Shown: piece by piece, positions 1 to 6,218 of the stretch
How the letters are laid out: each line of letters begins with the position of its first letter
How positions within the stretch are numbered: the first letter of the stretch is position 1
Assembly: GCA_015064425.1 (NCBI GenBank)
Contig: SVSF01000057.1
Coordinates: 1-10,986 of the forward strand
Length of the DNA stretch: 10,986 nt
Reading direction: 5' to 3'
DNA from: Oscillospiraceae bacterium
Lineage (GTDB): Bacteria > Bacillota_A > Clostridia > Oscillospirales > CAG-272
Position numbers and translations under genes: made by a program
The notes under the pieces: model-generated
What the model saw: the letters and a program-made list of their open reading frames with translations, nothing else
Told to the model about the DNA's origin: nothing
Databases searched by the model: none

Positions 1-244
1 CGACTCCGCTGGGGCTTTCCGCACACACGGCTTCATTTTCTGCCTTGCACTCTCCTATCGCGATATATTCCACCGATACTCCAAAAAGCTTTGACAGAGC
101 TATAAGATTATACGTATCGGGAGCACTGAGATCCGTCTCCCATTTTGAGACTGCTTGTCTGCTTACGCCAAGCTTTTCCGCCAGGTACTCCTGGGAATAT
201 GAACGGCTTACTCTTAATTCTCTTATTCTTTTTCCAATAGTCAT
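1..244 (-). CDS. XRE-family HTH transcriptional regulator, N-terminal part (cut by window edge)
   Basis: Reading the minus strand from an ATG at 244-242 gives 81 open codons running off the window start. The protein begins MTIGKRIRELRVSRSYSQ and continues with LAEKLGVSRQAVSKWE, the classic Cro/C1-type helix-turn-helix. The recognition helix lies around residues 28-38, followed by a family-typical segment ending LSKLFGVSVEYI near residue 64. The last visible residues look like the start of a linker, so the C-terminal domain (ligand, membrane or none) cannot be seen. The start is supported by an AGAGGTGAT ribosome site about 6 bases upstream and a promoter at 263-291. It is a DNA-binding regulator whose target is unknown. 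The next gene is transcribed in the same direction but lies upstream of this promoter, so the two are probably separate units. The family call is confident; the function is not. Confidence 0.9.
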   Translation of the reverse strand, partial: MTIGKRIRELRVSRSYSQEYLAEKLGVSRQAVSKWETDLSAPDTYNLIALSKLFGVSVEYIAIGECKAENEAVCAESPSGV

Positions 245-262
245 TTTATCACCTCTGCCCAT

Positions 263-291
263 ATTATAAAATATATTAGGGTTGCAGTCTA
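263..291 (-). promoter_or_regulatory. Predicted sigma-A-type promoter of the XRE gene
   Basis: On the minus strand there is a TAGACT -35 (291-286), a 17-base spacer and a perfect TATAAT -10 (268-263). The start of transcription would fall near 256, only about a dozen bases before the ATG, so the leader is very short. Confidence 0.6.
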
Positions 292-301
292 CCAACTGAG
301 G

Positions 302-318
302 GGCAACTTTAAGTTGCC
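302..318. repeat. Perfect short inverted repeat between LysR gene end and XRE promoter
   Basis: GGCAACTT (302-309), one central T, then AAGTTGCC (311-318). It sits just past the LysR stop codon and directly upstream of the -35 of the XRE promoter. No T run follows on either strand, so a normal intrinsic terminator is not supported, although a weak stop for the LysR transcript is possible. Its spacing from the XRE promoter also suits a protein-binding dyad. Confidence 0.5.
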
Positions 319-326
319 AAAAGAGA

Positions 327-1217
327 TCAGCTTGAAAATTCCGCTTCTTTTACATAGTCTATAAATGCCTTTATGGTCCTCGATATCCATTTATTCTTGT
401 GATATATAAGCTGTTTCCATATATCCAGCTCCATATCTTTTACAGGCAAATAACACAACTCTCCCGAATCTACCATAGATTTTGTTACAAAGTCCGGCAA
501 AAAAGATATAGTGTCACTTTGAGCAACGATTGAAGTTATTATATCGGTACGTCCTATTTCAAGTATGGGATTTATCTCAAGCGATCTTTTTGCCAGCTCT
601 GCATCAAAAACACGCCTGTACCCTTGTCCGTATTCCGTAAGAATAAATGGTTCGTTTATTATATCCTTTATTGATAAGCTTTTTTTATTTGCAAATTTTG
701 AGCGTGAACTTGCCACAAAGTGCATCGGCAAACGCTTTTCCCTGGCGATAACGTAATCTTTATTATAGGTGTGATTGTCAAGAGTTATTATTACGTCAGC
801 TTCATTGTGGTCTATCATATAAAACATGACCGAGGTATCTGCAGCGGTAAATTTTACGGAAATAGAGGGGTATTTGTTGTGGAAGTCCATATAATGGGCA
901 TTTATCATCTCCTCACATACAGAGTCGGGAGCGACAACATGTATATGACCGCTTAATTCTCTTTCATCCTCGAGGCTCTCCTTAAAATCTTCCGTAAGCT
1001 CGCAAATACGGTGCGCATAGGAAACAAGCTCGTGTCCTCTTTCGGTAAGTGTTATCGTATGATTTATCCTTTCAAACAAAAGGAAGCCGAGTTCATCCTC
1101 AAGCTGTTTGATCTGAAAGGATACCGTTGACTGGGAATAGTCCAACCGTTCGGCGGCTTTGGTAAAGCTTCCAAGCTCCGCTACGTGTATAAAAGTAATG
1201 AGGTTTCTAAGCTCCAT
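327..1217 (-). CDS. LysR-family transcriptional regulator, divergent from the ABC importer
   Basis: The 296-residue protein has the usual LysR length. Residues 1-60 form the winged helix-turn-helix (MELRNLITFIHVAELGSFTKAA, then QSTVSFQIKQLEDELG and LLFER...LTERG). A linker helix follows to about residue 88, then a two-lobed effector domain from about residue 91 to the end. An open frame continues 47 codons further upstream, but the extra residues (MNIYLNLNNL...) are not family-like. The ATG at 1217-1215 has a perfect AAAGGAG site 5-6 bases ahead and begins exactly where LysR proteins begin. LysR proteins are usually homotetramers that activate a divergent operon when bound to a small effector and often repress themselves. 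A T-N11-A dyad in the shared intergenic region and the divergent importer fit that pattern. The effector is probably the importer's substrate or a metabolite of it, but this is inference. Confidence 0.93.
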   Translation of the reverse strand: MELRNLITFIHVAELGSFTKAAERLDYSQSTVSFQIKQLEDELGFLLFERINHTITLTERGHELVSYAHRICELTEDFKESLEDERELSGHIHVVAPDSVCEEMINAHYMDFHNKYPSISVKFTAADTSVMFYMIDHNEADVIITLDNHTYNKDYVIAREKRLPMHFVASSRSKFANKKSLSIKDIINEPFILTEYGQGYRRVFDAELAKRSLEINPILEIGRTDIITSIVAQSDTISFLPDFVTKSMVDSGELCYLPVKDMELDIWKQLIYHKNKWISRTIKAFIDYVKEAEFSS

Positions 1218-1233
1218 TTTTTCTCCTTTTAAA

Positions 1234-1250
1234 CATCGAGAATTTCGATG
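1234..1250. promoter_or_regulatory. Putative LysR recognition site (T-N11-A dyad)
   Basis: CATCGAGAATTTCGATG is a 17-base near-perfect palindrome with one mismatched inner pair. Its T at 1236 and A at 1248 give the T-N11-A spacing of LysR boxes. The centre (1242) is about 64 bases upstream of the predicted transporter start near 1306, matching the typical -65 recognition site. It also lies in the predicted 5' untranslated region of the LysR gene, so binding could repress that gene. Confidence 0.55.
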
Positions 1251-1271
1251 GCAAACATTAAAACCATTCGT

Positions 1272-1299
1272 TTGACTAATGCAAAATTTATTATATAAT
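1272..1299 (+). promoter_or_regulatory. Predicted promoter of the ABC importer operon
   Basis: TTGACT (1272-1277), a 16-base spacer and a perfect TATAAT (1294-1299). Transcription would start near 1306, leaving a leader of about 95 bases. The leader contains GGCTTG (1319-1324) and CAAGCC (1372-1377), which could close a long-range stem. No T-box or known riboswitch hallmark was seen. Confidence 0.65.
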
Positions 1300-1318
1300 A
1301 TATACATGGAAAATTCAA
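1290..1318 (-). promoter_or_regulatory. Predicted promoter of the LysR gene
   Basis: On the minus strand there is TTGAAT (1318-1313), a 17-base spacer and TATAAT (1295-1290). The -10 overlaps the -10 of the opposing importer promoter by two bases, so the two promoters probably cannot be occupied at once. Confidence 0.55.
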
Positions 1319-1371
1319 GGCTTGGACACAAATTATTTAAATTCAAATATATGTTCATGTCAAATTCAAAT
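1311..1371 (+). repeat. Three direct copies of AAATTCAA in the importer leader
   Basis: Copies lie at 1311-1318, 1339-1346 and 1362-1369; the last two extend to AAATTCAAAT. A fourth AAATTCAA lies at 2442-2449, ahead of the permease gene. The first copy overlaps the -35 of the LysR promoter. The region is AT-rich, so chance recurrence is possible. Confidence 0.35.
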
Positions 1372-1400
1372 CAAGCCATCCTGCGGCGTGGAGGATCACT

Positions 1401-2381
1401 ATGAAAAAAATATTATCCCTTTTACTTGTACTTACCATTTGCGTAGGTAGTTGTTTCGTATTTGCGTCTTGTTCCGATGAAGGAACTGACTCTGACGGAA
1501 AATACAAAATAGGAATCGTTCAGCTTGTTGAACACGTTGCTCTTGATGCGGCAACAGAGGGCTTCAAGCAGGCTATCATCGATGAGCTCGGTGAGGATGC
1601 GGTAGAGTTCGATTTCCAGAACGGTCAGAACGACCCCAACACCTGCTCCACTATCGTAAATCAGTTCGTTTCCAATAACGTTGACCTCATTATGGCAAAT
1701 GCTACTCCCGCTCTTCAGGCAGCTGCAGCAGCCACAGGCGATATTCCGATACTCGGTACTTCCGTAACCGAATACGGTGTTGCGCTTGAGATCAAAGGTT
1801 TTAACGGAACCGTAGGCGGAAACATTTCCGGAACATCTGACCTTGCTCCTCTTGATAAGCAAGCTGCAATGATCACAGAATGGTGTCCCAATGCAAAGAC
1901 GGTAGGTCTTCTCTATTGCTCAAAAGAAGCGAATAGCCAGTATCAGGTAGATGTTGTAAAAAAAGCTCTTGAAGACAAGGGACTTACAGCTACACTTTAT
2001 CCCTTCACAGACTCCAACGACTTAGCTCAGATATGCACAACAGCTGCTGACAACTGCGACGTTATCTATGTTCCTACAGATAATACCGTGGCGGAGAACA
2101 CCGGCATCATCGACAACATTTGCGCGCCCAAAAAGATACCCGTTATCGCAGGAGAGGAAGGTATCTGCTCCGGATGCGGTATAGCTACTCTTTCTATCAG
2201 CTACTATGATCTCGGTTACACCACGGGTAAGATGGCGGTTAAGATCTTGAAAGATGGCGCTGATATATCCACAATGGCTGTCGAATATGCAGAAAATCAG
2301 ACACCCAAATACAACAAGCAGATTTGTGAAGCTCTTGGAATCACACCTCTTGAAGGTTACGTTGCAATAGAAGCTAAATAA
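1401..2381 (+). CDS. ABC importer substrate-binding lipoprotein (ABC_sub_bind / TrpX-like, COG2984 type)
   Basis: The 326-residue protein starts with a lipoprotein signal: MKK, a hydrophobic stretch (residues 4-22) and Cys24 in FASC, followed by an acidic, Ser/Thr-rich tether. The mature part, from about residue 35, has the two-lobed periplasmic-binding-protein pattern of the ABC_sub_bind family: KIGIVQLVEH, then VDLIMANATPALQAA, then PILGTSVTEYGVA, and in the second lobe KTVGLLYCSKEANSQ, DVIYVPTDNTVAEN and PVIAGEEG. Characterised relatives include streptococcal TrpX-type proteins that bind tryptophan or other aromatic amino acids; the ligand here is unproven. The protein would be anchored outside the membrane and hand solute to the permease encoded next. 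The start has a GGAGG site 6 bases ahead. A hairpin after the stop codon may leave this gene expressed above the permease and ATPase, as is common for binding proteins. Confidence 0.9.
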   Translation: MKKILSLLLVLTICVGSCFVFASCSDEGTDSDGKYKIGIVQLVEHVALDAATEGFKQAIIDELGEDAVEFDFQNGQNDPNTCSTIVNQFVSNNVDLIMANATPALQAAAAATGDIPILGTSVTEYGVALEIKGFNGTVGGNISGTSDLAPLDKQAAMITEWCPNAKTVGLLYCSKEANSQYQVDVVKKALEDKGLTATLYPFTDSNDLAQICTTAADNCDVIYVPTDNTVAENTGIIDNICAPKKIPVIAGEEGICSGCGIATLSISYYDLGYTTGKMAVKILKDGADISTMAVEYAENQTPKYNKQICEALGITPLEGYVAIEAK

Positions 2382-2392
2382 TAAAAATTCTT

Positions 2393-2424
2393 CAGTCGGG
2401 GAGAATATATTTTCTCTCCGACTG
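2393..2424 (+). terminator. Hairpin between binding-protein and permease genes (partial terminator or mRNA stabiliser)
   Basis: Two 12-base arms (2393-2404 CAGTCGGGGAGA and 2413-2424 TCTCTCCGACTG) pair fully with one G-U wobble around an 8-base loop. The downstream bases are TTTACTGATTTTAC, a broken T tract. That suggests partial termination or 3'-end protection of the upstream gene rather than a complete stop. Confidence 0.6.
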
Positions 2425-2481
2425 TTTACTGATTTTACACAAAATTCAAGTTTATCCGCTTTTGGCGGTCTGGGGGTTAAA

Positions 2482-3417
2482 ATGGAAATATTTGGACAGC
2501 TTATAAATGCCCTTCCGGGATCCGTGTCCCAAGGATTGATATGGGGCATTATGGCAATAGGGGTATATGTCACTTACCGAATTCTTGACGTTGCAGATCT
2601 TACGGTAGACGGTTCTTTCGCCACCGGAGGCGCAGTAGCAGTCGTACTCATACTTAAAGGATGCAATCTGTGGCTTGCGATGCTGTTAGCTTTTGCGGCA
2701 GGACTTATTGCAGGTGCAGTTACAGGTCTCTTGCACACGCTTATGGGTATACCACCGATATTGGCAGGTATTCTTACACAGCTTTCTCTTTACTCAATAA
2801 ATCTTAAAATAATGGGCAAAGCCAACCAATCCGTAAACGTTAACCAAACAGATCTTTTGGTGTCCCTTCGTTGGGTAAAGGAGTTTGCCATACATAATCC
2901 TCTTATAACGGTAGGCATAGTTCTTGTGTTGCTTATTGCGATCCTTTATTGGTTCTTCGGAACGGAAATGGGCTGCGCTATCAGAGCTACGGGCACAAAC
3001 TTAAACATGAGCCGTGCACAAGGAATAAACACAAATTTCAATAAGGTTCTCGGCATTATGATATCCAACGGTCTTGTGGCTTTTTCCGGTGCTTTTCTCG
3101 CACAGTATCAAGGATTTGCCGACGTAAAGATGGGACAGGGTGCTATCGTTATCGGTCTTGCAGCGGTTATAATAGGAGAAGCTCTTTTCGGAAAAATATT
3201 CAAAAACTTTGCGTTGAGACTTTTATCGGTCGCTCTCGGCTCCATTATTTACTATATAGTTATACAGGCAGTTATCACCTTAGGATTTGATGCAAATCTT
3301 TTGAAGCTTCTTTCTGCGGCTATCGTTGCAATATTCCTTGCAATTCCCTATTGGAAAAAACAATATATGGAAAAACATGTAAGACACCATAAAAAAGGGG
3401 GAAAAGTAAATGCTTGA
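2482..3417 (+). CDS. ABC importer permease (BPD_transp_2 type, COG4120-like)
   Basis: The 311-residue protein is very hydrophobic, with about eight or nine predicted membrane segments, roughly at residues 17-35, 46-60, 63-85, 90-110, 139-159, 186-208, 219-238, 245-265 and 271-291. Family hallmarks are DLTVDGSF (39-46), GIPPILAGILT (89-99) and the cytoplasmic loop EMGCAIRATGTN...RAQGIN (162-183), which contacts the ATPase. This family is related to the branched-chain amino acid and sugar permeases and pairs with COG2984 binding proteins. The tail (WKKQYMEKHVRHHKKGGK) is basic, as expected for a cytoplasmic end. A GGGGG-rich ribosome site lies upstream, and a small CCGC/GCGG hairpin (2456-2468) sits just before it. 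The gene overlaps the next one by 8 bases, indicating translational coupling. Substrate cannot be read from the sequence. Confidence 0.9.
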   Translation: MEIFGQLINALPGSVSQGLIWGIMAIGVYVTYRILDVADLTVDGSFATGGAVAVVLILKGCNLWLAMLLAFAAGLIAGAVTGLLHTLMGIPPILAGILTQLSLYSINLKIMGKANQSVNVNQTDLLVSLRWVKEFAIHNPLITVGIVLVLLIAILYWFFGTEMGCAIRATGTNLNMSRAQGINTNFNKVLGIMISNGLVAFSGAFLAQYQGFADVKMGQGAIVIGLAAVIIGEALFGKIFKNFALRLLSVALGSIIYYIVIQAVITLGFDANLLKLLSAAIVAIFLAIPYWKKQYMEKHVRHHKKGGKVNA

Positions 3418-4207
3418 CATCATAAACGTAGAAAAGACCTTCAACCCCGGAACAATAAACGAAAAAAAAGCGCTTAACGGTATTAATCTACACCTTGATG
3501 AAGGAGATTTTGTAACCGTAATAGGCGGTAACGGTGCTGGGAAATCCACCATGCTCAATATGATAGCAGGTGTTTATCCCGTAGATTGCGGAAATATCAT
3601 CGTCGACGGAGTAGACATCACAAGACTTCCCGAATATAAGCGGGCCAAGTATCTCGGAAGAGTATTTCAAGACCCTATGACCGGTACTGCTGCCGATATG
3701 CAGATAGAAGAAAATTTGGCTTTGGCTGCAAGAAGAGGAAAAAGAAGAACTCTCCGCATTGGAATCACCGCAAAGGAAAGAAAAGAATACAAGGAACTTC
3801 TCAAGATCCTTGATCTGGGTCTTGAAAACAGAATGACCGCAAAGGTCGGACTCCTTTCGGGAGGCCAGCGCCAAGCTCTCACTTTGCTTATGGCTACGTT
3901 AAAGAAGCCGAAGCTGTTGCTTCTTGATGAGCATACTGCCGCTCTCGACCCTAAGACTGCTAAGAAGGTATTGGATATAACAGAGGAAATAGTTGCGAAA
4001 GATAATCTTATAACGGTTATGATAACTCATAATATGGCCGACGCCATAAGAGTAGGCAATCGTCTCATTATGATGCACGAGGGTCAGATCGTTGTCGACG
4101 TAAAGGGTGAGGAAAAGAAGAAGCTTACAATCGAACAGCTTTTACAGATGTTTGAAGCTTCAAGCGGTAGTAAATTCACCAGCGACAAGGTAATGCTTTC
4201 GAAATAG
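3410..4207 (+). CDS. ABC importer ATP-binding protein (COG1101-like)
   Basis: The 265-residue ATPase is complete and carries every expected motif: Walker A GGNGAGKST (39-47), Q-loop Q87 in RVFQDP, signature LSGGQ (149-153), Walker B LLLLDEH (169-175) with catalytic Glu174, and the switch His207 in ITHNM. It powers the permease encoded just upstream, whose end it overlaps in an ATG...TGA arrangement. The sequence RVFQDPMTGTAADMQIEENLALAARRG is the pattern of the ATPase partnered with COG2984/COG4120 proteins, and Walker B is followed by H rather than the more common P. It acts as a dimer on the inner face of the membrane. No second permease or ATPase gene is present, so both subunits are probably homodimeric. 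Confidence 0.93.
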   Translation: MLDIINVEKTFNPGTINEKKALNGINLHLDEGDFVTVIGGNGAGKSTMLNMIAGVYPVDCGNIIVDGVDITRLPEYKRAKYLGRVFQDPMTGTAADMQIEENLALAARRGKRRTLRIGITAKERKEYKELLKILDLGLENRMTAKVGLLSGGQRQALTLLMATLKKPKLLLLDEHTAALDPKTAKKVLDITEEIVAKDNLITVMITHNMADAIRVGNRLIMMHEGQIVVDVKGEEKKKLTIEQLLQMFEASSGSKFTSDKVMLSK

Positions 4208-4241
4208 ATTTTGCAATTTACTGAGGGTATCAGAAAATACA

Positions 4242-4268
4242 TCGGTTTCTCGGCTTACCGACCTTTTT
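4242..4268 (+). terminator. Weak terminator after the ABC importer operon
   Basis: TCGGT (4242-4246) and ACCGA (4257-4261) can form a 5-base stem with a 10-base loop, followed by CCTTTTT. The stem is short, so read-through into the next unit is plausible. Confidence 0.35.
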
Positions 4269-4288
4269 ATGTATCAAGATACATAAAA
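4265..4288. repeat. AT-rich perfect palindrome just upstream of the ligase promoter
   Basis: TTTTATGTATC (4265-4275) and GATACATAAAA (4278-4288) are perfect 11-base arms separated by AA. The palindrome ends two bases before the -35 hexamer at 4291. A two-base spacer makes RNA folding tight, so a dimeric-protein operator is at least as likely as a terminator stem. Confidence 0.5.
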
Positions 4289-4290
4289 GA

Positions 4291-4319
4291 TTGACAAAAC
4301 CATGCTAAAGTGCTAAAGT
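4291..4319 (+). promoter_or_regulatory. Predicted promoter of the ligase-ACT unit, with tandem 8-base repeat
   Basis: A perfect TTGACA (4291-4296), a 17-base spacer and TAAAGT (4314-4319), which matches the -10 consensus at 4 of 6. The -10 lies inside a tandem repeat of GCTAAAGT (4304-4311 and 4312-4319). The predicted leader is about 30 bases. Confidence 0.6.
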
Positions 4320-4355
4320 TATTACAATGTAAACTTTATTTTCAAGGAGAAACAT

Positions 4356-5657
4356 ATGGAACGTTATTATCAGCCCGAGATAGAAACTGCCAGTCGAGAG
4401 CAAATAAAGGCATGGCAGGATGAACGTCTCGTAAAGCAAGTAAAGCACGTTTGGGACAATGTTCCCTACTACCGTAAAAAAATGGAACAAAAGGGTATTA
4501 CGCCCGATGACATCAAAGGCACCGAAGACCTTTACAAGCTTCCTTTCGTTACAAAGGACGACCTTCGCGAAGCATATCCTTACGGCCTTTTGGCAAAGCC
4601 CCTTTCAGAATGTGTAAGAATCCAGTCCACATCCGGAACAACGGGTAAACGTGTAGTTGCTTTCTATACTCAGCACGATATCGATCTCTGGGAGGACTGC
4701 TGCGCAAGAGCAATTATGGCAGTAGGCGGAACAAACGAAGACGTGTGCCAGGTATCCTACGGCTACGGTCTCTTTACGGGTGGCCCAGGCCTTAACGGAG
4801 GAAGCCATAAAGTGGGATGTCTTACCATTCCTACGTCTTCCGGAAATACAGAGAGACAGATAATGTTCATAAAGGATCTCAGTGCCACCATCCTCTGCTG
4901 CACACCTTCCTATGCTGCATATATCGGTGAGACTATGAAGGAAATGGGTCTCACACCAGATCAGATCCCGCTTAAAGCAGGTATCTTCGGTGCCGAGGCA
5001 TGGAGTGAAGAGATGAGATGTGACATCCAGAATACTCTCGGCATTAAGGCTTACGACATCTACGGTCTTACAGAGCTTTCAGGTCCCGGCGTTTCCTTTG
5101 AATGCTCCGAGCAGACAGGTATGCACATAAATGAAGACCACTTTATCGCGGAAATAATCGACCCCGAAACAGGTGAAGTACTTCCCGAGGGCTCGAAAGG
5201 TGAGCTCGTATTCACCTCTATTACTAAGGAAGCCTTCCCACTTCTCCGTTACCGTACACGTGATATATGCACGCTTTCATCCAAGCCTTGCTCTTGCGGA
5301 CGTACACATATCAAGATGAGCAAGCCAATGGGACGCAGTGACGATATGCTTATCATCCGCGGCGTAAACGTATTCCCCTCTCAAATAGAGACCGTACTCC
5401 TCAACAACGGTTATTCGGCAAACTATCAGATAATCGTAGACCGTGTCAAGAACACAGATTCTCTCGACGTTCAGGTCGAGATGACTCCCGAAATGTTTAC
5501 AGATAATCTCGGTGAGATAGATGCACGTCAAAAAGAGCTTGCTGACGGACTCCGCGCTATGCTCGGAATTTCCGCAAAGGTAACTCTCGTAGCCCCCAAA
5601 TCCATCGTACGCAGCGAAGGAAAAGCTGTCCGCGTTATAGACAAGCGTAAAATATAA
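4356..5657 (+). CDS. paaK: Phenylacetate-CoA ligase family protein (adenylate-forming)
   Basis: The 433-residue protein is full length for PaaK-type ligases, which convert an aryl acid, ATP and CoA to the aryl-CoA, AMP and pyrophosphate. Visible motifs are the P-loop STSGTTGK (91-98), the adenylate motif YGLTE (236-240), RYRTRD (298-303), the hinge-region GRSDDMLIIRGVNVFPSQIE (327-346), and a C-terminal EGKAVRV with Lys423 in the position of the catalytic lysine. Cys250, His257, Cys312 and Cys314 (ECSEQTGMH and CSCGRTH) match a likely structural metal site seen in this family. An AAGGAG site precedes the ATG. The ACT-domain gene follows 12 bases later, a pairing common in anaerobes that ferment aromatic amino acids or make arylacetyl-CoA. 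The precise acid (phenylacetate, indoleacetate, hydroxyphenylacetate or other) cannot be told. The symbol reflects family membership, not proof of an aerobic paa pathway. Confidence 0.9.
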   Translation: MERYYQPEIETASREQIKAWQDERLVKQVKHVWDNVPYYRKKMEQKGITPDDIKGTEDLYKLPFVTKDDLREAYPYGLLAKPLSECVRIQSTSGTTGKRVVAFYTQHDIDLWEDCCARAIMAVGGTNEDVCQVSYGYGLFTGGPGLNGGSHKVGCLTIPTSSGNTERQIMFIKDLSATILCCTPSYAAYIGETMKEMGLTPDQIPLKAGIFGAEAWSEEMRCDIQNTLGIKAYDIYGLTELSGPGVSFECSEQTGMHINEDHFIAEIIDPETGEVLPEGSKGELVFTSITKEAFPLLRYRTRDICTLSSKPCSCGRTHIKMSKPMGRSDDMLIIRGVNVFPSQIETVLLNNGYSANYQIIVDRVKNTDSLDVQVEMTPEMFTDNLGEIDARQKELADGLRAMLGISAKVTLVAPKSIVRSEGKAVRVIDKRKI

Positions 5658-5669
5658 GGAGGAATAACT

Positions 5670-6104
5670 ATGAGTATCAAGCAAATATCCGTATTTGTAG
5701 AAAACAAGCCCAGCGCACTTGGAGCAATGACCTCCGTACTTGCAGAACATAACATTGATATGAGAGCTCTTTCACTTGCAGAGACCAAGGATTTCGGAAT
5801 AGCAAGAATGATCGTTGACAACGTGTATACCGCAGCAACGGTACTCAAAGATGCGGGATATGTTCATTCTCTGACTCCCGTGCTCGGTGTATCCATTCCA
5901 GACGAACCCGGCGGACTCAACGAAGTTCTCAAGGTACTTACAAAGGCTGAGGTCAATATTGAGTATATGTATGCGTTTCTCGGAGGAAAGAATTCCAAGC
6001 ATGCATATATGATATTAAGAGTAGAAGATCCTGCAGCAGCATCAACTGTTCTTACCGCTAACGGAATCAAAACGGTAGACCAGGAAGAAATCGAAACTCT
6101 TTAA
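5670..6104 (+). CDS. Tandem ACT-domain amino-acid-binding protein
   Basis: The 144-residue protein consists almost entirely of two ACT domains. The first (about 4-66) shows ISVFVENKPSALGAMTSVLAEHNID, and the second (about 72-135) shows VSIPDEPGGLNEVLKVLTKAEVNI. Each has the bab-bab pattern with a Gly at the strand-helix turn where ACT domains bind amino acids. There is no catalytic or DNA-binding domain, so it is probably a small ligand sensor acting on a partner protein. Its place 12 bases after the ligase gene, with an AAGGAGG site and a terminator straight after it, makes the ligase the obvious candidate partner. Regulation of the ligase by an aromatic amino acid is inference. Similar stand-alone double-ACT proteins are frequently linked to phenylacetate-CoA ligase genes. 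Confidence 0.9.
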   Translation: MSIKQISVFVENKPSALGAMTSVLAEHNIDMRALSLAETKDFGIARMIVDNVYTAATVLKDAGYVHSLTPVLGVSIPDEPGGLNEVLKVLTKAEVNIEYMYAFLGGKNSKHAYMILRVEDPAAASTVLTANGIKTVDQEEIETL

Positions 6105-6110
6105 TAAAAG

Positions 6111-6144
6111 CGGAGCTTCAAACGAAGCTCCGTTCACATTTTTT
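6111..6144 (+). terminator. Strong intrinsic terminator after the ligase-ACT unit
   Basis: CGGAGCTTC (6111-6119) and GAAGCTCCG (6124-6132) form a perfect 9-base GC-rich stem with an AAAC loop. A run of six T (6139-6144) follows after TTCACA. The stem begins seven bases past the ACT-gene stop codon. Confidence 0.85.
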
Positions 6145-6157
6145 GCATAAATATAAC

Positions 6158-6186
6158 TTTACTAAATTTGAAAGATAAGGTATAAT
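6158..6186 (+). promoter_or_regulatory. Predicted promoter of the hydrolase-to-pyrophosphatase unit
   Basis: TTTACT (6158-6163), a 17-base spacer and a perfect TATAAT (6181-6186), lying between the terminator and the ribosome site GGAGG of the hydrolase gene. The predicted leader is about 26 bases. Confidence 0.65.
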
Positions 6187-6218
6187 ACAACCATAAGCAA
6201 GCTTACGGAGGAAGTATC

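Noticed and set aside
45..269. Plus-strand open frame of 74 codons at the window start
   Set aside because: It is the antisense of the clearly recognisable XRE helix-turn-helix gene and has no ribosome site.
1218..1358. 47-codon N-terminal extension of the LysR open frame
   Set aside because: The extra residues do not resemble LysR sequence and cover the predicted promoter; the internal ATG at 1217 has a perfect ribosome site and fits the family start.
1306..1400. T-box or amino-acid riboswitch in the importer leader
   Set aside because: TrpX-type operons in Firmicutes often have T-boxes, but this leader is only about 95 bases, lacks a recognisable T-box sequence and has no terminator/antiterminator pair with a T tract.
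5277..5848. Antisense open frames over the ligase and ACT genes
   Set aside because: They mirror the codon pattern of well-supported plus-strand genes, have no ribosome sites and give no family-like protein.
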